From Imtechella halotolerans (lineage in GTDB: Bacteria; Bacteroidota; Bacteroidia; Flavobacteriales; Flavobacteriaceae): DNA of 64,000 nucleotides. Positions 1 to 9,681 of this stretch are shown here, one piece after another. The position numbers and the translations under genes were made by a program. Below the pieces are notes generated by a model. The model searched no databases, was not told the DNA's origin, and saw only the letters and a list, made by a program, of their open reading frames with translations. The first letter of the stretch is position 1; the number at the start of each line of letters is the position of its first letter. Where the stretch lies: NCBI RefSeq assembly GCF_028743515.2, contig NZ_CP117969.2:2699501-2763500 (forward strand). Reading direction: 5' to 3'.

Positions 1-2232
1 CGTTATAATTCGTCTTCAATGAATGGGTTACCATTGCCTTCAAATGATCCTCAGCGTAAGAATATTGACTTGGATATTTTCACTACAGATATCGTTGAAT
101 ATATTTCGATTGATAAGGTTTATAACAGTAAAATGTATGGAGATTTCGCAGGAGGAAATGTAGATATTGTTTCAAAAGATTATAACGGCAACGGTTTTTT
201 AGCCTTAGGAGTTAAATCTTCTGTAAATAGTAATGCTATTGGAGAAGATAATTTTTACTTGCAATCAGGATATAATGCATCAGGGTTTAATAAAGTAGAG
301 ATTCCAAGCAATGCGTTAAGTGGATTTAACTTTAAGAATAAGTTAAATGCTGATACTACTATTCCTCTTGCGGGAAGTTTAGCTTTGACAGGTGGTAAAT
401 CGTTTTCAGTTGGTGAAAACAGTAGACTTAGTTTTTTTGCTACAGCTTCATTTGGAAATGAATATGGATATCAGTCCGGTGTAAATAGAAGTGCACAAGC
501 TCAAGGAGAGTTTATTAAAAATTTTCGTAAAGAATCTTACGATTATTCAACAAATACCACAGGTATGTTTAATGTTGGTTATCGTATAAATGAAAAGAAT
601 AAATTAAGTTATAACCTTTTATATGTAAATTCTTCTAATCAACAGAAGGACGAGTATAAAGGGTATATTAGAGATATTGCTGAGGATGATAATGGAATTA
701 TTCAACGTTCGACATATGTGCAAAATACACTTTTTGTTAATCAACTATTAGGTGAGCACACTTATAATGAGCGCATTAAATTAGATTGGGGAGCTTCATA
801 CAATACCATTGTAAGTAATATGCCAGATAGAATTCAGAATACCATGCGTTATGATTTCAATCAATCAGGGTATGTTCTTGCTACTAATGCGACTACTGAT
901 AATCATAGATATTATCAGGATTTAGATGAGAGTGAGATTGCTGCCAATGTTACATTAGGATATCGTATTGGGAAAACGTCGGATGAAGAATATAAAGGTC
1001 GGCTTGTATTGGGGTATAATGCCCGTATAAAAAATCGAGAATTTGAAGCGACTCAGTTTAACTTTAGAGTGGCTTTAGATCAACGTAACACCTTGGTTTC
1101 TCCAGATAACTTAGACGCTTTTTTTAATCAAAATAATTATAATGCAGGTGCATTTGCAATTGAGACTTTTAGAGGAGGAGCCAATGTAGCAGGTGCTTTA
1201 GATCCTCAAGTTTATAGTGGTGATCAGGAAATCTTTGGAGGTTATCTTAATTTAGAATACCAACTAACTAACAAGTTAAGTGGGGTACTTGGAATGAGAG
1301 GTGAGCAGATTTATCAAAAAGTCTCTTGGAGAACTCAGTTGGATGATGTGGGGAGTAAAAATGATTTTGATAAAACTGCAATTTTACCTAATTTAACTTT
1401 GAAGTATGAGTTAAATGAGAAGCAAAATCTCCGTTTGGCAGCTAGTAAAACTTATACATTGCCTCAGTTTAAGGAAAGAGCACGCTTCGTTTATGAGGAT
1501 GTAACGGAAGTAATTGTAGGTAACCCTTATTTATATCCTTCTGATGATTATAATTTAGATCTGAAATGGGAGCTTTTCCCCAATAGAGGCGAGATTGTTT
1601 CCTTTACAGGTTTTGGTAAGTATATTCAAAATCCGATTAATGAGATTACATTGGCGTCATCTACTAATGATATTGCTTATGTAAATACTGGTGATATGGG
1701 CTATGCAGTAGGAGCTGAAGTTGAAGTTAGAAAAAACCTTTGGAACTTAGAAGAAGATGGTAAAGAAAGTAGAATTACTGCTGGGTTAAATGCTGCCTAT
1801 ATGCATACTCAACAAGATTTAGATGCCAACAAGGTTAGAATAGAAACTAAAGGAAGTTATAATGTGAATTTTTCTAATACTGAGGATGGATTCACAGGGG
1901 CATCTGATCTGTTATTAAATGCAGATGTTACCTTTTATAAGCGTTGGTCTGAAAATAGAGATGTTATGATGGTATTGGCCTACAATCATTTTTCTGATAG
2001 AATCAGAGCTTTAGGAACTGAAACCAAAGGAAATATTGTTGATAAGGGAGTTGGGGCCCTTGATTTTATTTTGAAATCTAAATTATCCTCACGTACTAGC
2101 ATAGGAATATCTGCTAAAAATATTCTGAATCCTGCCGTAGAGAGAACTCAACAAAATCCAGGTAATGAGATTTTAGTTGGATCTTTCAAAAAGGGGATAA
2201 ATTTTGGAATAGGATTTAATTATCAATTTTAG
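1..2232 (+). CDS. TonB-dependent outer membrane receptor (5' end outside window)
   Basis: The reading frame is open from base 1, so the start, signal peptide and probably a carboxypeptidase-like domain lie upstream of the window. The visible ~743 residues begin inside the plug (ending near a GGNVDIVSK stretch) and continue as a large beta-barrel with many alternating aromatic strands. The protein ends in YQF, a typical outer-membrane C-terminus with a final aromatic residue. Such receptors import bulky ligands across the outer membrane with energy from TonB-ExbBD. The substrate cannot be read from the sequence. A lipoprotein gene follows on the same strand behind a terminator, and the two may work together. 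I am confident of the family but not of the ligand. Confidence 0.9.
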   Translation, partial: RYNSSSMNGLPLPSNDPQRKNIDLDIFTTDIVEYISIDKVYNSKMYGDFAGGNVDIVSKDYNGNGFLALGVKSSVNSNAIGEDNFYLQSGYNASGFNKVEIPSNALSGFNFKNKLNADTTIPLAGSLALTGGKSFSVGENSRLSFFATASFGNEYGYQSGVNRSAQAQGEFIKNFRKESYDYSTNTTGMFNVGYRINEKNKLSYNLLYVNSSNQQKDEYKGYIRDIAEDDNGIIQRSTYVQNTLFVNQLLGEHTYNERIKLDWGASYNTIVSNMPDRIQNTMRYDFNQSGYVLATNATTDNHRYYQDLDESEIAANVTLGYRIGKTSDEEYKGRLVLGYNARIKNREFEATQFNFRVALDQRNTLVSPDNLDAFFNQNNYNAGAFAIETFRGGANVAGALDPQVYSGDQEIFGGYLNLEYQLTNKLSGVLGMRGEQIYQKVSWRTQLDDVGSKNDFDKTAILPNLTLKYELNEKQNLRLAASKTYTLPQFKERARFVYEDVTEVIVGNPYLYPSDDYNLDLKWELFPNRGEIVSFTGFGKYIQNPINEITLASSTNDIAYVNTGDMGYAVGAEVEVRKNLWNLEEDGKESRITAGLNAAYMHTQQDLDANKVRIETKGSYNVNFSNTEDGFTGASDLLLNADVTFYKRWSENRDVMMVLAYNHFSDRIRALGTETKGNIVDKGVGALDFILKSKLSSRTSIGISAKNILNPAVERTQQNPGNEILVGSFKKGINFGIGFNYQF

Positions 2233-2256
2233 ATACTTTTAGAAACTTATAATAAG

Positions 2257-2287
2257 GGCGGATTCATTCCTATGAGTCCGCCTTTTT
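2257..2287 (+). terminator. Rho-independent terminator after TonB receptor
   Basis: A GGCGGATTC / GAGTCCGCC hairpin with one G-T pair is followed by five T, 24 bases after the receptor stop codon. Confidence 0.85.
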
Positions 2288-2427
2288 GTTGATTTACAAT
2301 GTATAAACACAGCTAACTTTCTCTTAACAATGAACAGGAATTGTTTAATAAAACATTGATATTGAATTAACTTCTACAATAAACCTACTATAGACTTTTG
2401 TAGTATAAAAATTAATCAAACTACGTA

Positions 2428-3564
2428 ATGAAAAAATCAATTGCAAAACTTTTTGGAATCTTAGCTATTTCTGGAGTCGTTTTAACTAGCTGTTCATCTA
2501 GTGATGATGATGAGCCAACATCTTCTTTTCAACTTGTTCCAAGTAATTTTAAGGGAGACATTAACGACGGACAAGTGATACTAAATGCTTCAACTGTTTA
2601 TACACTTACTGGGAGATTGGTGGTTAACGAAGGGGCAGAGCTTGTAATCCCTGCCGGAACTGTAATCGAGGCTACTGGTGGAACATCTTCTTATATAGCT
2701 GTTGCTCAAGGAGGTAAAATTTCTATAAACGGTACTTCAACAAATCCAGTTGTGATGACTGCTTCCCAAAAGGAGCCAGGTGCTTGGGGAGGTCTTGTAG
2801 TGTGTGGAAAAGCACCTATCAATAAAGGAGAAACAGCTACTGCAGAGGTTTCTGACCTAACTTATGGAGGTAATGTTGCTAACGATAATTCAGGTGTAAT
2901 TCGTTATTTAAGAGTGGAGTACTCGGGTGCTGCCTTTAACAGCGAAAAGGAGTTTAATGGGGTTTCTTTCTTTGGTGTTGGTAGTGGAACTACTGTTGAG
3001 TATGTACAGGTTCATGAAGGGTCTGATGATGGCTTCGAATTTTTTGGAGGTACTGTAAACACCAAGTATCTTGTTTCTACAAGTAATGAAGATGATCAAT
3101 TCGATTGGACTGAAGGATGGTCTGGAACTAACGAAAACTGGTTTGGTAAATTAGGTTTAGGTAGAGGAAATAGAGGTATTGAAGCTGATAATAATTCTTC
3201 AAACCATGTGGCTACTCCAATCTCTAATCCATCGATTAAAAACCTTACTTTAATAGGTCTAGGTGATCAAGGAACAGAATCTCAAGCTATCAAATTACGT
3301 GTAGGTACGAAGGCAGTATTTGATAATGTTGTATTGAATAATTTCCTAATTGGTTTTGATGTACAACATGATGAGTCAATTTCTTATATTGCTGATGGAA
3401 CTTTGAAAGCCACTAACGTAAAGTTTGACAACATCATTACTTTGAAGGCAAAATATAATCCTGCTTCATTAACGGAGATCTATGCTGAAAATTCTAGTGC
3501 TACAGGTGCTGGAAACGGTACTAGCGTACCTGCATGGGCTCAAGGATGGACTGTTGGCTTGTAA
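2428..3564 (+). CDS. Surface lipoprotein with predicted right-handed beta-helix
   Basis: The 378-residue protein starts with a lipoprotein signal peptide and a lipobox ending LTSC. SSSDDDE follows directly, an acidic tract like the lipoprotein export signal that sends Bacteroidota lipoproteins to the cell surface. The rest is rich in Gly, Asn and Val with short repeated beta-strand units (for example VIPAGTVIEATGG and WGGLVVCG), as in parallel beta-helix proteins. No catalytic motif is recognised. It lies 195 bases after a TonB receptor with a terminator in between, so it probably has its own promoter but may bind the same ligand. Function unknown. Confidence 0.75.
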   Translation: MKKSIAKLFGILAISGVVLTSCSSSDDDEPTSSFQLVPSNFKGDINDGQVILNASTVYTLTGRLVVNEGAELVIPAGTVIEATGGTSSYIAVAQGGKISINGTSTNPVVMTASQKEPGAWGGLVVCGKAPINKGETATAEVSDLTYGGNVANDNSGVIRYLRVEYSGAAFNSEKEFNGVSFFGVGSGTTVEYVQVHEGSDDGFEFFGGTVNTKYLVSTSNEDDQFDWTEGWSGTNENWFGKLGLGRGNRGIEADNNSSNHVATPISNPSIKNLTLIGLGDQGTESQAIKLRVGTKAVFDNVVLNNFLIGFDVQHDESISYIADGTLKATNVKFDNIITLKAKYNPASLTEIYAENSSATGAGNGTSVPAWAQGWTVGL

Positions 3565-3593
3565 GCTATATCTCTTATTCATATTTAGTTTTT

Positions 3594-3623
3594 AAAAAGG
3601 TTGCTAAAAAGGCAACCTTTTTT
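3594..3623 (+). terminator. Rho-independent terminator
   Basis: An AAAAAGGTTGC / GCAACCTTTTT perfect 11-bp stem is followed by T residues, 30 bases after the beta-helix lipoprotein stop. Confidence 0.9.
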
Positions 3624-3646
3624 GTTATATGCAGAATATAGTAATA

Positions 3647-3675
3647 AAAAAGGAGCGAATAATTCGCTCCTTTTT
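3647..3675 (-). terminator. Bidirectional terminator at the nrdA 3' end
   Basis: A near-perfect palindrome around GGAGCGAAT/ATTCGCTCC is flanked by A and T runs, so it can work on both strands. It sits 20 bases beyond the nrdA stop codon. Confidence 0.85.
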
Positions 3676-3695
3676 ATACATAAGATCAGTTTAGG

Positions 3696-6077
3696 TTAAG
3701 AGCCACACATAAGGCAATCATCTCCTTCACTTGCTTTTGCTTGGGCAATCATTGCTTTCAGTTCATCAGAAGTTAAGGGTTGCGATTCAGCAGTAGGCTT
3801 CGTTTCTTGTTTTTTCTGTACCGTAAATTTAATGGCATCTACAGCGCTTTTAGTTCTCAAGTAATACATTCCTGTTTTTAGACCACTTTTCCATGCGTAG
3901 AAATGCATAGAGGTAAGTTTAGCCATTGTAGCCCCTTCCATAAAAAGGTTAAGTGATTGACTTTGATCAATGAAATATCCGCGTTGACGAGACATATCAA
4001 TGATGTCTTTCATGCTTAATTCCCACACCGTTTTATAAAGTTCTTTTATTTCATGAGGAATGATATCAATCTCTTGAATTGATCCATTAGCACGCATGAT
4101 TTCTTGCTTAAGATCTTCATTCCATAATCCAAGTGCAACTAAATCTTCCAATAAATGTTTATTCACAACTATGAATTCTCCAGAAAGTACACGACGAGTA
4201 TAAATATTGGAGGTATACGGTTCGAAACATTCGTTGTTTCCTAATATTTGTGAAGTAGAAGCAGTTGGCATTGGAGCCATCAATAAGGAATTGCGTACAC
4301 CATTTTTTATAACATCTTTGCGTAGTTTAGCCCAATCCCATCTGCCGCTTAGCTCTTCGTCTTTTATACCCCACATATTATGTTGAAACTCTCCTTGTGA
4401 AATTGGCGATCCTTTGAATGTGTCGTATGGACCTTCTTCTTTCGCTAATTCCATGGATGCAGTTACTGCGGCGAAGTACATCGTCTCAAAAATTTCCTGG
4501 TTTAATTTTTTAGCTTCGTCGCTGGTGAACGGCATGCGGAGCATAATAAATGTGTCAGCCAAACCTTGTACTCCTAATCCTACAGGACGATGACGGAAGT
4601 TTGAATTTTGAGCTTCAATTACTGGGTAGTAATTACGGTCAATGACTCTGTTGAGGTTGCGTGTTACTCGTTTAGTTACTTTAAAAAGTTCCTTATGGTC
4701 AAATTCTCCATTTTTTACAAACATAGGCAATGCTACTGAAGCCAAGTTACATACTGCAACTTCATCAGGAGCAGTGTATTCCATGATTTCAGTACAAAGG
4801 TTCGATGATCTAATAGTTCCAAGATTCTTTTGGTTAGATTTACGATTAGCTGCATCCTTATAAAGCATATACGGAGTTCCAGTTTCTATTTGAGATTCTA
4901 GAATTTTCTCCCAAAGCTCTCGGGCTTTGATTGTTTTTCGACCTTTACCCTCAGCCTCGTAACGCAGGTATAATTCTTCAAAAGAATCGCTATGAACATC
5001 ATAAAGACCAGGACATTCGTTAGGGCACATAAGGGTCCATCTACTATCCTCTTGAACGCGCTTCATAAAAAGATCAGGAATCCACATTGCATAAAACAGA
5101 TCGCGAGCACGCATCTCTTCTTTACCATGATTTTTCTTTAAATCAAGAAAGTCCATGATGTCTGCATGCCATGGTTCAATGTATATAGCAAATGAGCCTT
5201 TTCTTTTTCCTCCTCCTTGATCTACATAACGAGCTGTGTCGTTGTATACTCTTAGCATAGGAACAATACCATTTGAGGTACCGTTTGTTCCTGCTATATA
5301 ACTTCCTGTAGCGCGCACATTATGAATAGAAAGACCAATTCCGCCTGCGGATTGTGATATCTTGGCAGTTTGTTTTAGTGTGTCATAAATACCATCTATA
5401 CTGTCATCCTTCATAGTTAGTAGGAAGCATGATGACATTTGTGGTTTAGGTGTTCCGGAATTAAATAGAGTAGGTGTGGCATGCGTAAAGTATTTTTTTG
5501 ACATGAGTTCATAGGTTTCTACTACACTCTCCATGTCATCAAGGTGAATGCCTACCGCAACACGCATTAGCATGTGCTGCGGACGCTCTACAATGTTTCC
5601 ATTTATTTTAAGGAGATAGGAGCGTTCCAATGTTTTGAAGCCAAAGTAATCATAGCCAAAATCCCTATTGTAAATTATTGTAGAATCCAAAAAATCTGCA
5701 TTAGCTTGAATAATGTCATGCACTTCATCAGAGATTAAAGGTGCTGCTTGTTCAGTACGCGGATTCACATAGTTGTAAAGATCGTTCATGGTTTCCGAGA
5801 ACGATTTTTTGGTGTTTTTATGGAGGTTGGATACCGAAATTCGCGCTGCTAGCCTAGCGTAGTCGGGGTGTGTGGTGGTCATGGTAGCAGCAATTTCTGC
5901 AGCTAAATTATCCAATTCTGAAGTAGTTACCCCATCGTATAGACCTTCAATAACACGCATTGCTACTTTTACTGGGTCTACTAAATCGTTAAGACCGTAG
6001 CACAATTTGCGTACTCGGGCAGTAATCTTGTCAAACATTACGGGTTCTTGACGCCCGTCTCTCTTTAATACATACAT
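3696..6077 (-). CDS. nrdA: Ribonucleoside-diphosphate reductase, alpha subunit (class Ia)
   Basis: This is the large catalytic subunit of class I ribonucleotide reductase, which reduces ribonucleoside diphosphates to deoxyribonucleotides in the cytoplasm. An N-terminal ATP-cone (from [10 protein letters not shown] to about residue 90) suggests allosteric activity control. The barrel has the SSCFLL active-site cysteine, an NLCTEI motif, and the YYLRT segment of the radical path. The C-terminus CLMCGS carries the CxxC pair that is re-reduced by thioredoxin or glutaredoxin. The length, 793 residues, is normal. nrdB lies upstream on the same strand, 123 bases away with a strong hairpin in between, so the two genes may be expressed at different levels. 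Confidence 0.97.
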   Translation of the reverse strand: MYVLKRDGRQEPVMFDKITARVRKLCYGLNDLVDPVKVAMRVIEGLYDGVTTSELDNLAAEIAATMTTTHPDYARLAARISVSNLHKNTKKSFSETMNDLYNYVNPRTEQAAPLISDEVHDIIQANADFLDSTIIYNRDFGYDYFGFKTLERSYLLKINGNIVERPQHMLMRVAVGIHLDDMESVVETYELMSKKYFTHATPTLFNSGTPKPQMSSCFLLTMKDDSIDGIYDTLKQTAKISQSAGGIGLSIHNVRATGSYIAGTNGTSNGIVPMLRVYNDTARYVDQGGGKRKGSFAIYIEPWHADIMDFLDLKKNHGKEEMRARDLFYAMWIPDLFMKRVQEDSRWTLMCPNECPGLYDVHSDSFEELYLRYEAEGKGRKTIKARELWEKILESQIETGTPYMLYKDAANRKSNQKNLGTIRSSNLCTEIMEYTAPDEVAVCNLASVALPMFVKNGEFDHKELFKVTKRVTRNLNRVIDRNYYPVIEAQNSNFRHRPVGLGVQGLADTFIMLRMPFTSDEAKKLNQEIFETMYFAAVTASMELAKEEGPYDTFKGSPISQGEFQHNMWGIKDEELSGRWDWAKLRKDVIKNGVRNSLLMAPMPTASTSQILGNNECFEPYTSNIYTRRVLSGEFIVVNKHLLEDLVALGLWNEDLKQEIMRANGSIQEIDIIPHEIKELYKTVWELSMKDIIDMSRQRGYFIDQSQSLNLFMEGATMAKLTSMHFYAWKSGLKTGMYYLRTKSAVDAIKFTVQKKQETKPTAESQPLTSDELKAMIAQAKASEGDDCLMCGS

Positions 6078-6123
6078 ACGCTACAAATTGGTTTTTAGTT
6101 AGTAATATTTCGGTATAGTGTCC

Positions 6124-6159
6124 AAAAACCCATACTGTTTTTTATAAAAAACAGTATGG
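6124..6159 (-). terminator. Hairpin between nrdB and nrdA, possible attenuator
   Basis: A perfect 14-bp inverted repeat (CCATACTGTTTTTT and its complement, 2-base centre) is followed on the minus strand by G and five T. It lies within the nrdB-nrdA spacer, where it could lower read-through into nrdA or protect the nrdB 3' end. Confidence 0.65.
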
Positions 6160-6200
6160 AATCTTGTATATTGAATTCAGCTTAAAGCTGAGGTACGATT

Positions 6201-7178
6201 CTAGAAATCTGCGTCGAAACTGATTTTATTACCTTCCGTATCATTGTTCATTACGCCTGCTTTTTGATATTCGGAAACTCGCTTTTCAAAGAAGTTTGTT
6301 TTTCCTTGTAAGGAAATCATATCCATAAAATCAAATGGGTTGGTCACATTATAAACTTTTTCACAACCTAATTCTACTAGAAGACGGTCAGTTACAAATT
6401 CTAGGTACTGTGTCATTAATTTTGAGTTCATACCTATAAGGCTTACAGGAAGAGATTCTGTAATAAATTCCCTTTCAATATTTAGGGCATCGACAATAAT
6501 TTCCTTAATGCGCTCTTTACTTACAGGTGAAATAAGGTGGTTGTTGTGTAGGTGAACTGCAAAATCACAATGCATTCCTTCATCTCTGGAAATTAGTTCG
6601 TTAGAGAAGGTAAGCCCTGGCATAAGGCCACGTTTTTTCAACCAAAAAATGGAGCAAAATGCACCAGAGAAGAAAATACCTTCTACAGCGGCAAATGCTA
6701 TTAGACGTTCAGCAAAACTTGGAGACTCAATCCATTTTAAAGCCCAATCTGCTTTCTTTTTGATAGCAGGGAAATTCTCAATGGCTTTAAAAAGAATGTT
6801 TTTTTCTTTTTCATCCTTAACGTAGGTGTCTATAAGCAGAGAATACGTTTCAGAGTGGATGTTTTCCATCATTATTTGGAAACCATAGAAAAATTTAGCT
6901 TCGGAATACTGTACTTCATTTACGAAATTTTCAGCTAAATTTTCATTAACAATTCCATCAGATGCGGCAAAGAAGGCCAATATATGCTTAATGAAATAAC
7001 GTTCATCATCTGAAAGTTTATTATTCCAGTCTGTAAGGTCTTGGTGTAAATCGATTTCTTCCGCGGTCCAAAAACAAGCTTCTTGTTTTTTATACCATTC
7101 CCAAATGTCCTTATGTTGAATGGGAAAAATTACAAATCGATCTTTGTTTTCTTGTAGTATGGGCTCTACTGCAGACAT
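6201..7178 (-). CDS. nrdB: Ribonucleoside-diphosphate reductase, beta subunit (class Ia)
   Basis: The small subunit of class I ribonucleotide reductase carries the di-iron/tyrosyl radical cofactor for NrdA. I chose the start MSAVEPILQ (325 residues) over an upstream in-frame ATG at 7280, because the extra 34 residues are low-complexity Lys/Ser-rich and unlike the family. Metal ligands are seen in WTAEEIDLH, in the ENIHSETY motif (Glu and His, with the candidate radical Tyr just after) and in DEGMHCDF. The C-terminal [11 protein letters not shown] region is typical for class I beta proteins. It is transcribed towards nrdA. Confidence 0.95.
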   Translation of the reverse strand: MSAVEPILQENKDRFVIFPIQHKDIWEWYKKQEACFWTAEEIDLHQDLTDWNNKLSDDERYFIKHILAFFAASDGIVNENLAENFVNEVQYSEAKFFYGFQIMMENIHSETYSLLIDTYVKDEKEKNILFKAIENFPAIKKKADWALKWIESPSFAERLIAFAAVEGIFFSGAFCSIFWLKKRGLMPGLTFSNELISRDEGMHCDFAVHLHNNHLISPVSKERIKEIIVDALNIEREFITESLPVSLIGMNSKLMTQYLEFVTDRLLVELGCEKVYNVTNPFDFMDMISLQGKTNFFEKRVSEYQKAGVMNNDTEGNKISFDADF

Positions 7179-7623
7179 TTTTTTAGATTTTTTTACTGAG
7201 ATTATTGACTTTTTTTTGGACGGCTTGGGAGTAACAAAGATTGAAAATTGAAGGCAAAAAAGAAAGCCATACTTATTCACAAAAGCCTTTAGTTTTTAAC
7301 AAGAATGATGTTTTTTCTTACTAATGTTAAAAGGATAAAAAGGTATTAAATAATTGTTTTTGAGGCTATTGAAAACTGTTGAAAATTGAACAAACTGGTA
7401 TGCAGTGTACTGCGGTAAATACAATTTTATCATAATAGATGCCTCATTTTGATGTGAAGATGTCTTCTGATTACAAAGTTGTCTAGAGTATTTTTTGAAG
7501 ATTTTTTTAGTAATTGAGATTGGTGTTACATGCATTCTATAGTAATCATTTTTAATCTGGTTTGGTATGAATGAAAGTATAGAATTAAATGATATTGAAA
7601 TTTTAAGATTATTGTAGTGTCAT
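7179..7623. other. Intergenic region upstream of nrdB, no gene seen
   Basis: About 445 bases between nrdB and the DUF3109 gene, very AT-rich. The 12-mer TTGAAAATTGAA occurs twice (near 7243 and 7384), about 140 bases apart. A 79-codon open frame here (7296-7535, minus) resembles no protein I know. No NrdR-box-like sequence was recognised. Confidence 0.4.
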
Positions 7624-8199
7624 TTAGTTCTGCTCTTTCATTGCTTTGGCAACCTCCTCCAGTTCTTCATACCACTGATTTCCAAATTTACGGATGAGAG
7701 CTTCTTTAACGAATTTATAAACTGGGACAGTTAGCTCTTTTCCAAGGCTACAGGCGTTGTCACAAATATACCAGCGGTGATAATTTACTGCGGAGAAATC
7801 GGAGTATTGTTTTACCCTGACTGGATAGAGGTGGCAAGAAATAGGTTTTTTCCAATCTATTTTTCCTTCATTGTAGGCTTTCTCAATTGCGCAAAGTGCC
7901 ACTCCTTTGTTGTCGAAAATCACATAGGCACAGTCTGCTCCATCAATTAAAGGAGTCTCCCAATCTCCATCTACTCCCTTAATATAGACTCCTTGAGCTT
8001 CAATAGCTGTTAATCCTTCAGGTCGGAGGTACGGTTTTACACTGGGATAGATACTTTCTAATATAGAAAGCTCACTTTCCTCTAGAGGGGCTCCTGCCTC
8101 TCCATCAATACAACATGCGCCTTTGCAAGCACTAAGGTTGCACACAAAATCATTGCTAATGATTTCTTCAGAAACGATGGTCTTGTCAATTTGAAACAT
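7624..8199 (-). CDS. DUF3109 family cysteine-rich protein
   Basis: A 191-residue protein of the DUF3109 family, widespread in Bacteroidota and of unknown biochemical function. It has clustered cysteines: CNLSACKGACC near the N-terminus, then CAYVIF, CAIEKA, SCHLYPVR and ICDNACSLG. This pattern suggests a bound metal or iron-sulfur cluster, as in YkgJ-like proteins. I chose the start at MFQIDKTIV, the conserved family beginning, five codons inside the longest frame. A TACCTTTG promoter element ends 4 bases before this ATG, so the message may be leaderless. It is divergent from marC. Confidence 0.85.
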   Translation of the reverse strand: MFQIDKTIVSEEIISNDFVCNLSACKGACCIDGEAGAPLEESELSILESIYPSVKPYLRPEGLTAIEAQGVYIKGVDGDWETPLIDGADCAYVIFDNKGVALCAIEKAYNEGKIDWKKPISCHLYPVRVKQYSDFSAVNYHRWYICDNACSLGKELTVPVYKFVKEALIRKFGNQWYEELEEVAKAMKEQN

Positions 8200-8203
8200 G
8201 CCG

Positions 8204-8211
8204 CAAAGGTA
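8204..8211 (-). promoter_or_regulatory. Bacteroidota -7 promoter element (TACCTTTG) for the DUF3109 gene
   Basis: TACCTTTG on the minus strand matches the Bacteroidota TAnnTTTG consensus and ends only 4 bases before the chosen ATG. No clear -33 element was identified. Confidence 0.55.
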
Positions 8212-8274
8212 CACATCCTATTCATTATACGTGCTAAGTTTTACAAATCTTAAAGATATGTACTTAGTTATGAT

Positions 8275-8282
8275 TACTTTTG
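8275..8282 (+). promoter_or_regulatory. Bacteroidota -7 promoter element (TACTTTTG) for marC
   Basis: TACTTTTG matches TAnnTTTG and lies 18 bases before the chosen marC start. Confidence 0.5.
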
Positions 8283-8300
8283 CTTCAAAAATTTGAGGAT

Positions 8301-8873
8301 ATGACATTGAATTTTAAAGAAATAGCTACCGCAAGTATGATTCTCTTTGCTGTTATTGATATTGTTGGTAGTGTCCCTATTATTATTGATTTGAGAAAAA
8401 AGGTGGGTCATATTCAGTCTGAAAAGGCGTCTATTGTAGCCGCTGTTATTATGATAGTTTTTCTTTTTTTAGGAGAGGAAATACTTAATCTCATTGGAAT
8501 TTCGGTGGAGTCTTTTGCCATTGCTGGTTCCTTCATATTATTTTTCTTGGCATTGGAAATGATTTTAGGAATCACCCTATATAAGGACGATGCGCCCGAA
8601 ACGGCCTCTATTGTTCCATTGGCCTTTCCACTTATAGCTGGTGCTGGAACCATGACTTCTTTATTATCATTACGAGCGGAGTTTGAGGTTCAGAATATTA
8701 TAGTTGCCATCCTAGTTAATATCATATTTGTTTATATTGTGCTTAAATCTTCCAAACGAATTGAAAGAGCTTTGGGCAAACAAGGTATTAGTGTTATCAG
8801 AAAGGTTTTTGGGGTAATATTATTAGCTATTGCCGTGAAATTGTTTACCACCAATATCAAAGGATTATTGTAA
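8301..8873 (+). CDS. MarC family (UPF0056) integral membrane protein
   Basis: The 190-residue protein is almost wholly hydrophobic, with about six membrane segments, and matches the MarC/UPF0056 family by its start (FKEIATASMILFAVIDIVGS) and the central PLAFPLIAGAGTMT motif. MarC proteins are inner-membrane proteins without a proven transport substrate; the old link to multiple antibiotic resistance in E. coli was not upheld. The ATG at 8301 fits the family better than the ATG seven codons upstream, which overlaps the promoter element. A small membrane protein gene follows 39 bases later and may be co-transcribed. Confidence 0.9.
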   Translation: MTLNFKEIATASMILFAVIDIVGSVPIIIDLRKKVGHIQSEKASIVAAVIMIVFLFLGEEILNLIGISVESFAIAGSFILFFLALEMILGITLYKDDAPETASIVPLAFPLIAGAGTMTSLLSLRAEFEVQNIIVAILVNIIFVYIVLKSSKRIERALGKQGISVIRKVFGVILLAIAVKLFTTNIKGLL

Positions 8874-8912
8874 ATTTGCAATTGCCTAAAGGCTTAAAAA
8901 ATTTAATACGTA

Positions 8913-9110
8913 ATGAAATATGTTTACTTGGTACTTGGAATTCTGGCAGTAGTGCTAATGATTTTTAATAGTACCCAAATTGATACAAATGCTCCTTTTA
9001 AGGGAGATAGTTTGGTTGCTATTATTGGTATTGTAGCGCCGTTGTGTGCTATACTACTACTTTTAATAATGCATCTTTCTCAAAAAATACAACAAAAGTT
9101 AAAAGACTAA
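8913..9110 (+). CDS. Small membrane protein with two transmembrane segments
   Basis: A 65-residue protein with two predicted helices (about residues 3-18 and 34-54), a short polar loop between them and a Lys/Gln-rich tail. It starts 39 bases after marC, on the same strand. The amino-acid composition and the clear start region (acgtaATG) argue for a real gene. No function is known to me. Confidence 0.7.
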   Translation: MKYVYLVLGILAVVLMIFNSTQIDTNAPFKGDSLVAIIGIVAPLCAILLLLIMHLSQKIQQKLKD

Positions 9111-9681
9111 TTCCAATTGTAGGATGTATTAATCTCCAATTGAGGATCACCCTGAAATGCAGTATGCATTGGGATTAAGATCTGCATGTCTGAAATCTTT
9201 TATAGTCCATGATAGAGTGTGGATTGTATTGAATTAGAAAGATTCAACCTTGCCATATACGGCGGTTAATAACCTTATTGGTTTTCTTAAGAAATTACTT
9301 AGAAAACCATATTAGAGATTCCTAAAACTAGTTTGCTAATTTATGTCCAACTGTTATTTTGTTGTCCTAGGGCTAGAAGGTGAATTAGTTGATTGGTTCA
9401 GATTAGGATTTTTTAACTAGGTCGATATAAAGGGCATATGGAAAAAAGGGTGATTGTTGTTTCCAATTGTTACCATTTTATTTATATCTTAAGCATTATC
9501 CCTTTTATACGAGTTATTAAAGTAGAATTTGAGAAAATCTACTGAATAGACCATTATAAATGGAGCTAAGGCTTTGCCTACTGTCAGCTAATACAGATTT
9601 AAATGTTCTGATTTAATTAATCTATTGAATGATGGCTAACAGAGATAAGTATAGAGTACTATCAAAATTATTTAATATAAG
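9111..9681. other. 571-base convergent intergenic region, no gene seen
   Basis: All frames are broken by frequent stops. The only structure seen is an imperfect inverted repeat at 9280-9308 (GGTTTTCTTAAG / CTTAGAAAACC with one bulge) that lacks a following T run. Other convergent gaps in this window are short, so the length is unusual; it could be a decayed gene or hold an unrecognised RNA. Confidence 0.4.

Noticed and set aside
7296-7535. 79-codon open frame on the minus strand upstream of nrdB
   Set aside because: AT-rich spacer, no recognisable domain, no convincing start region; likely a chance frame.
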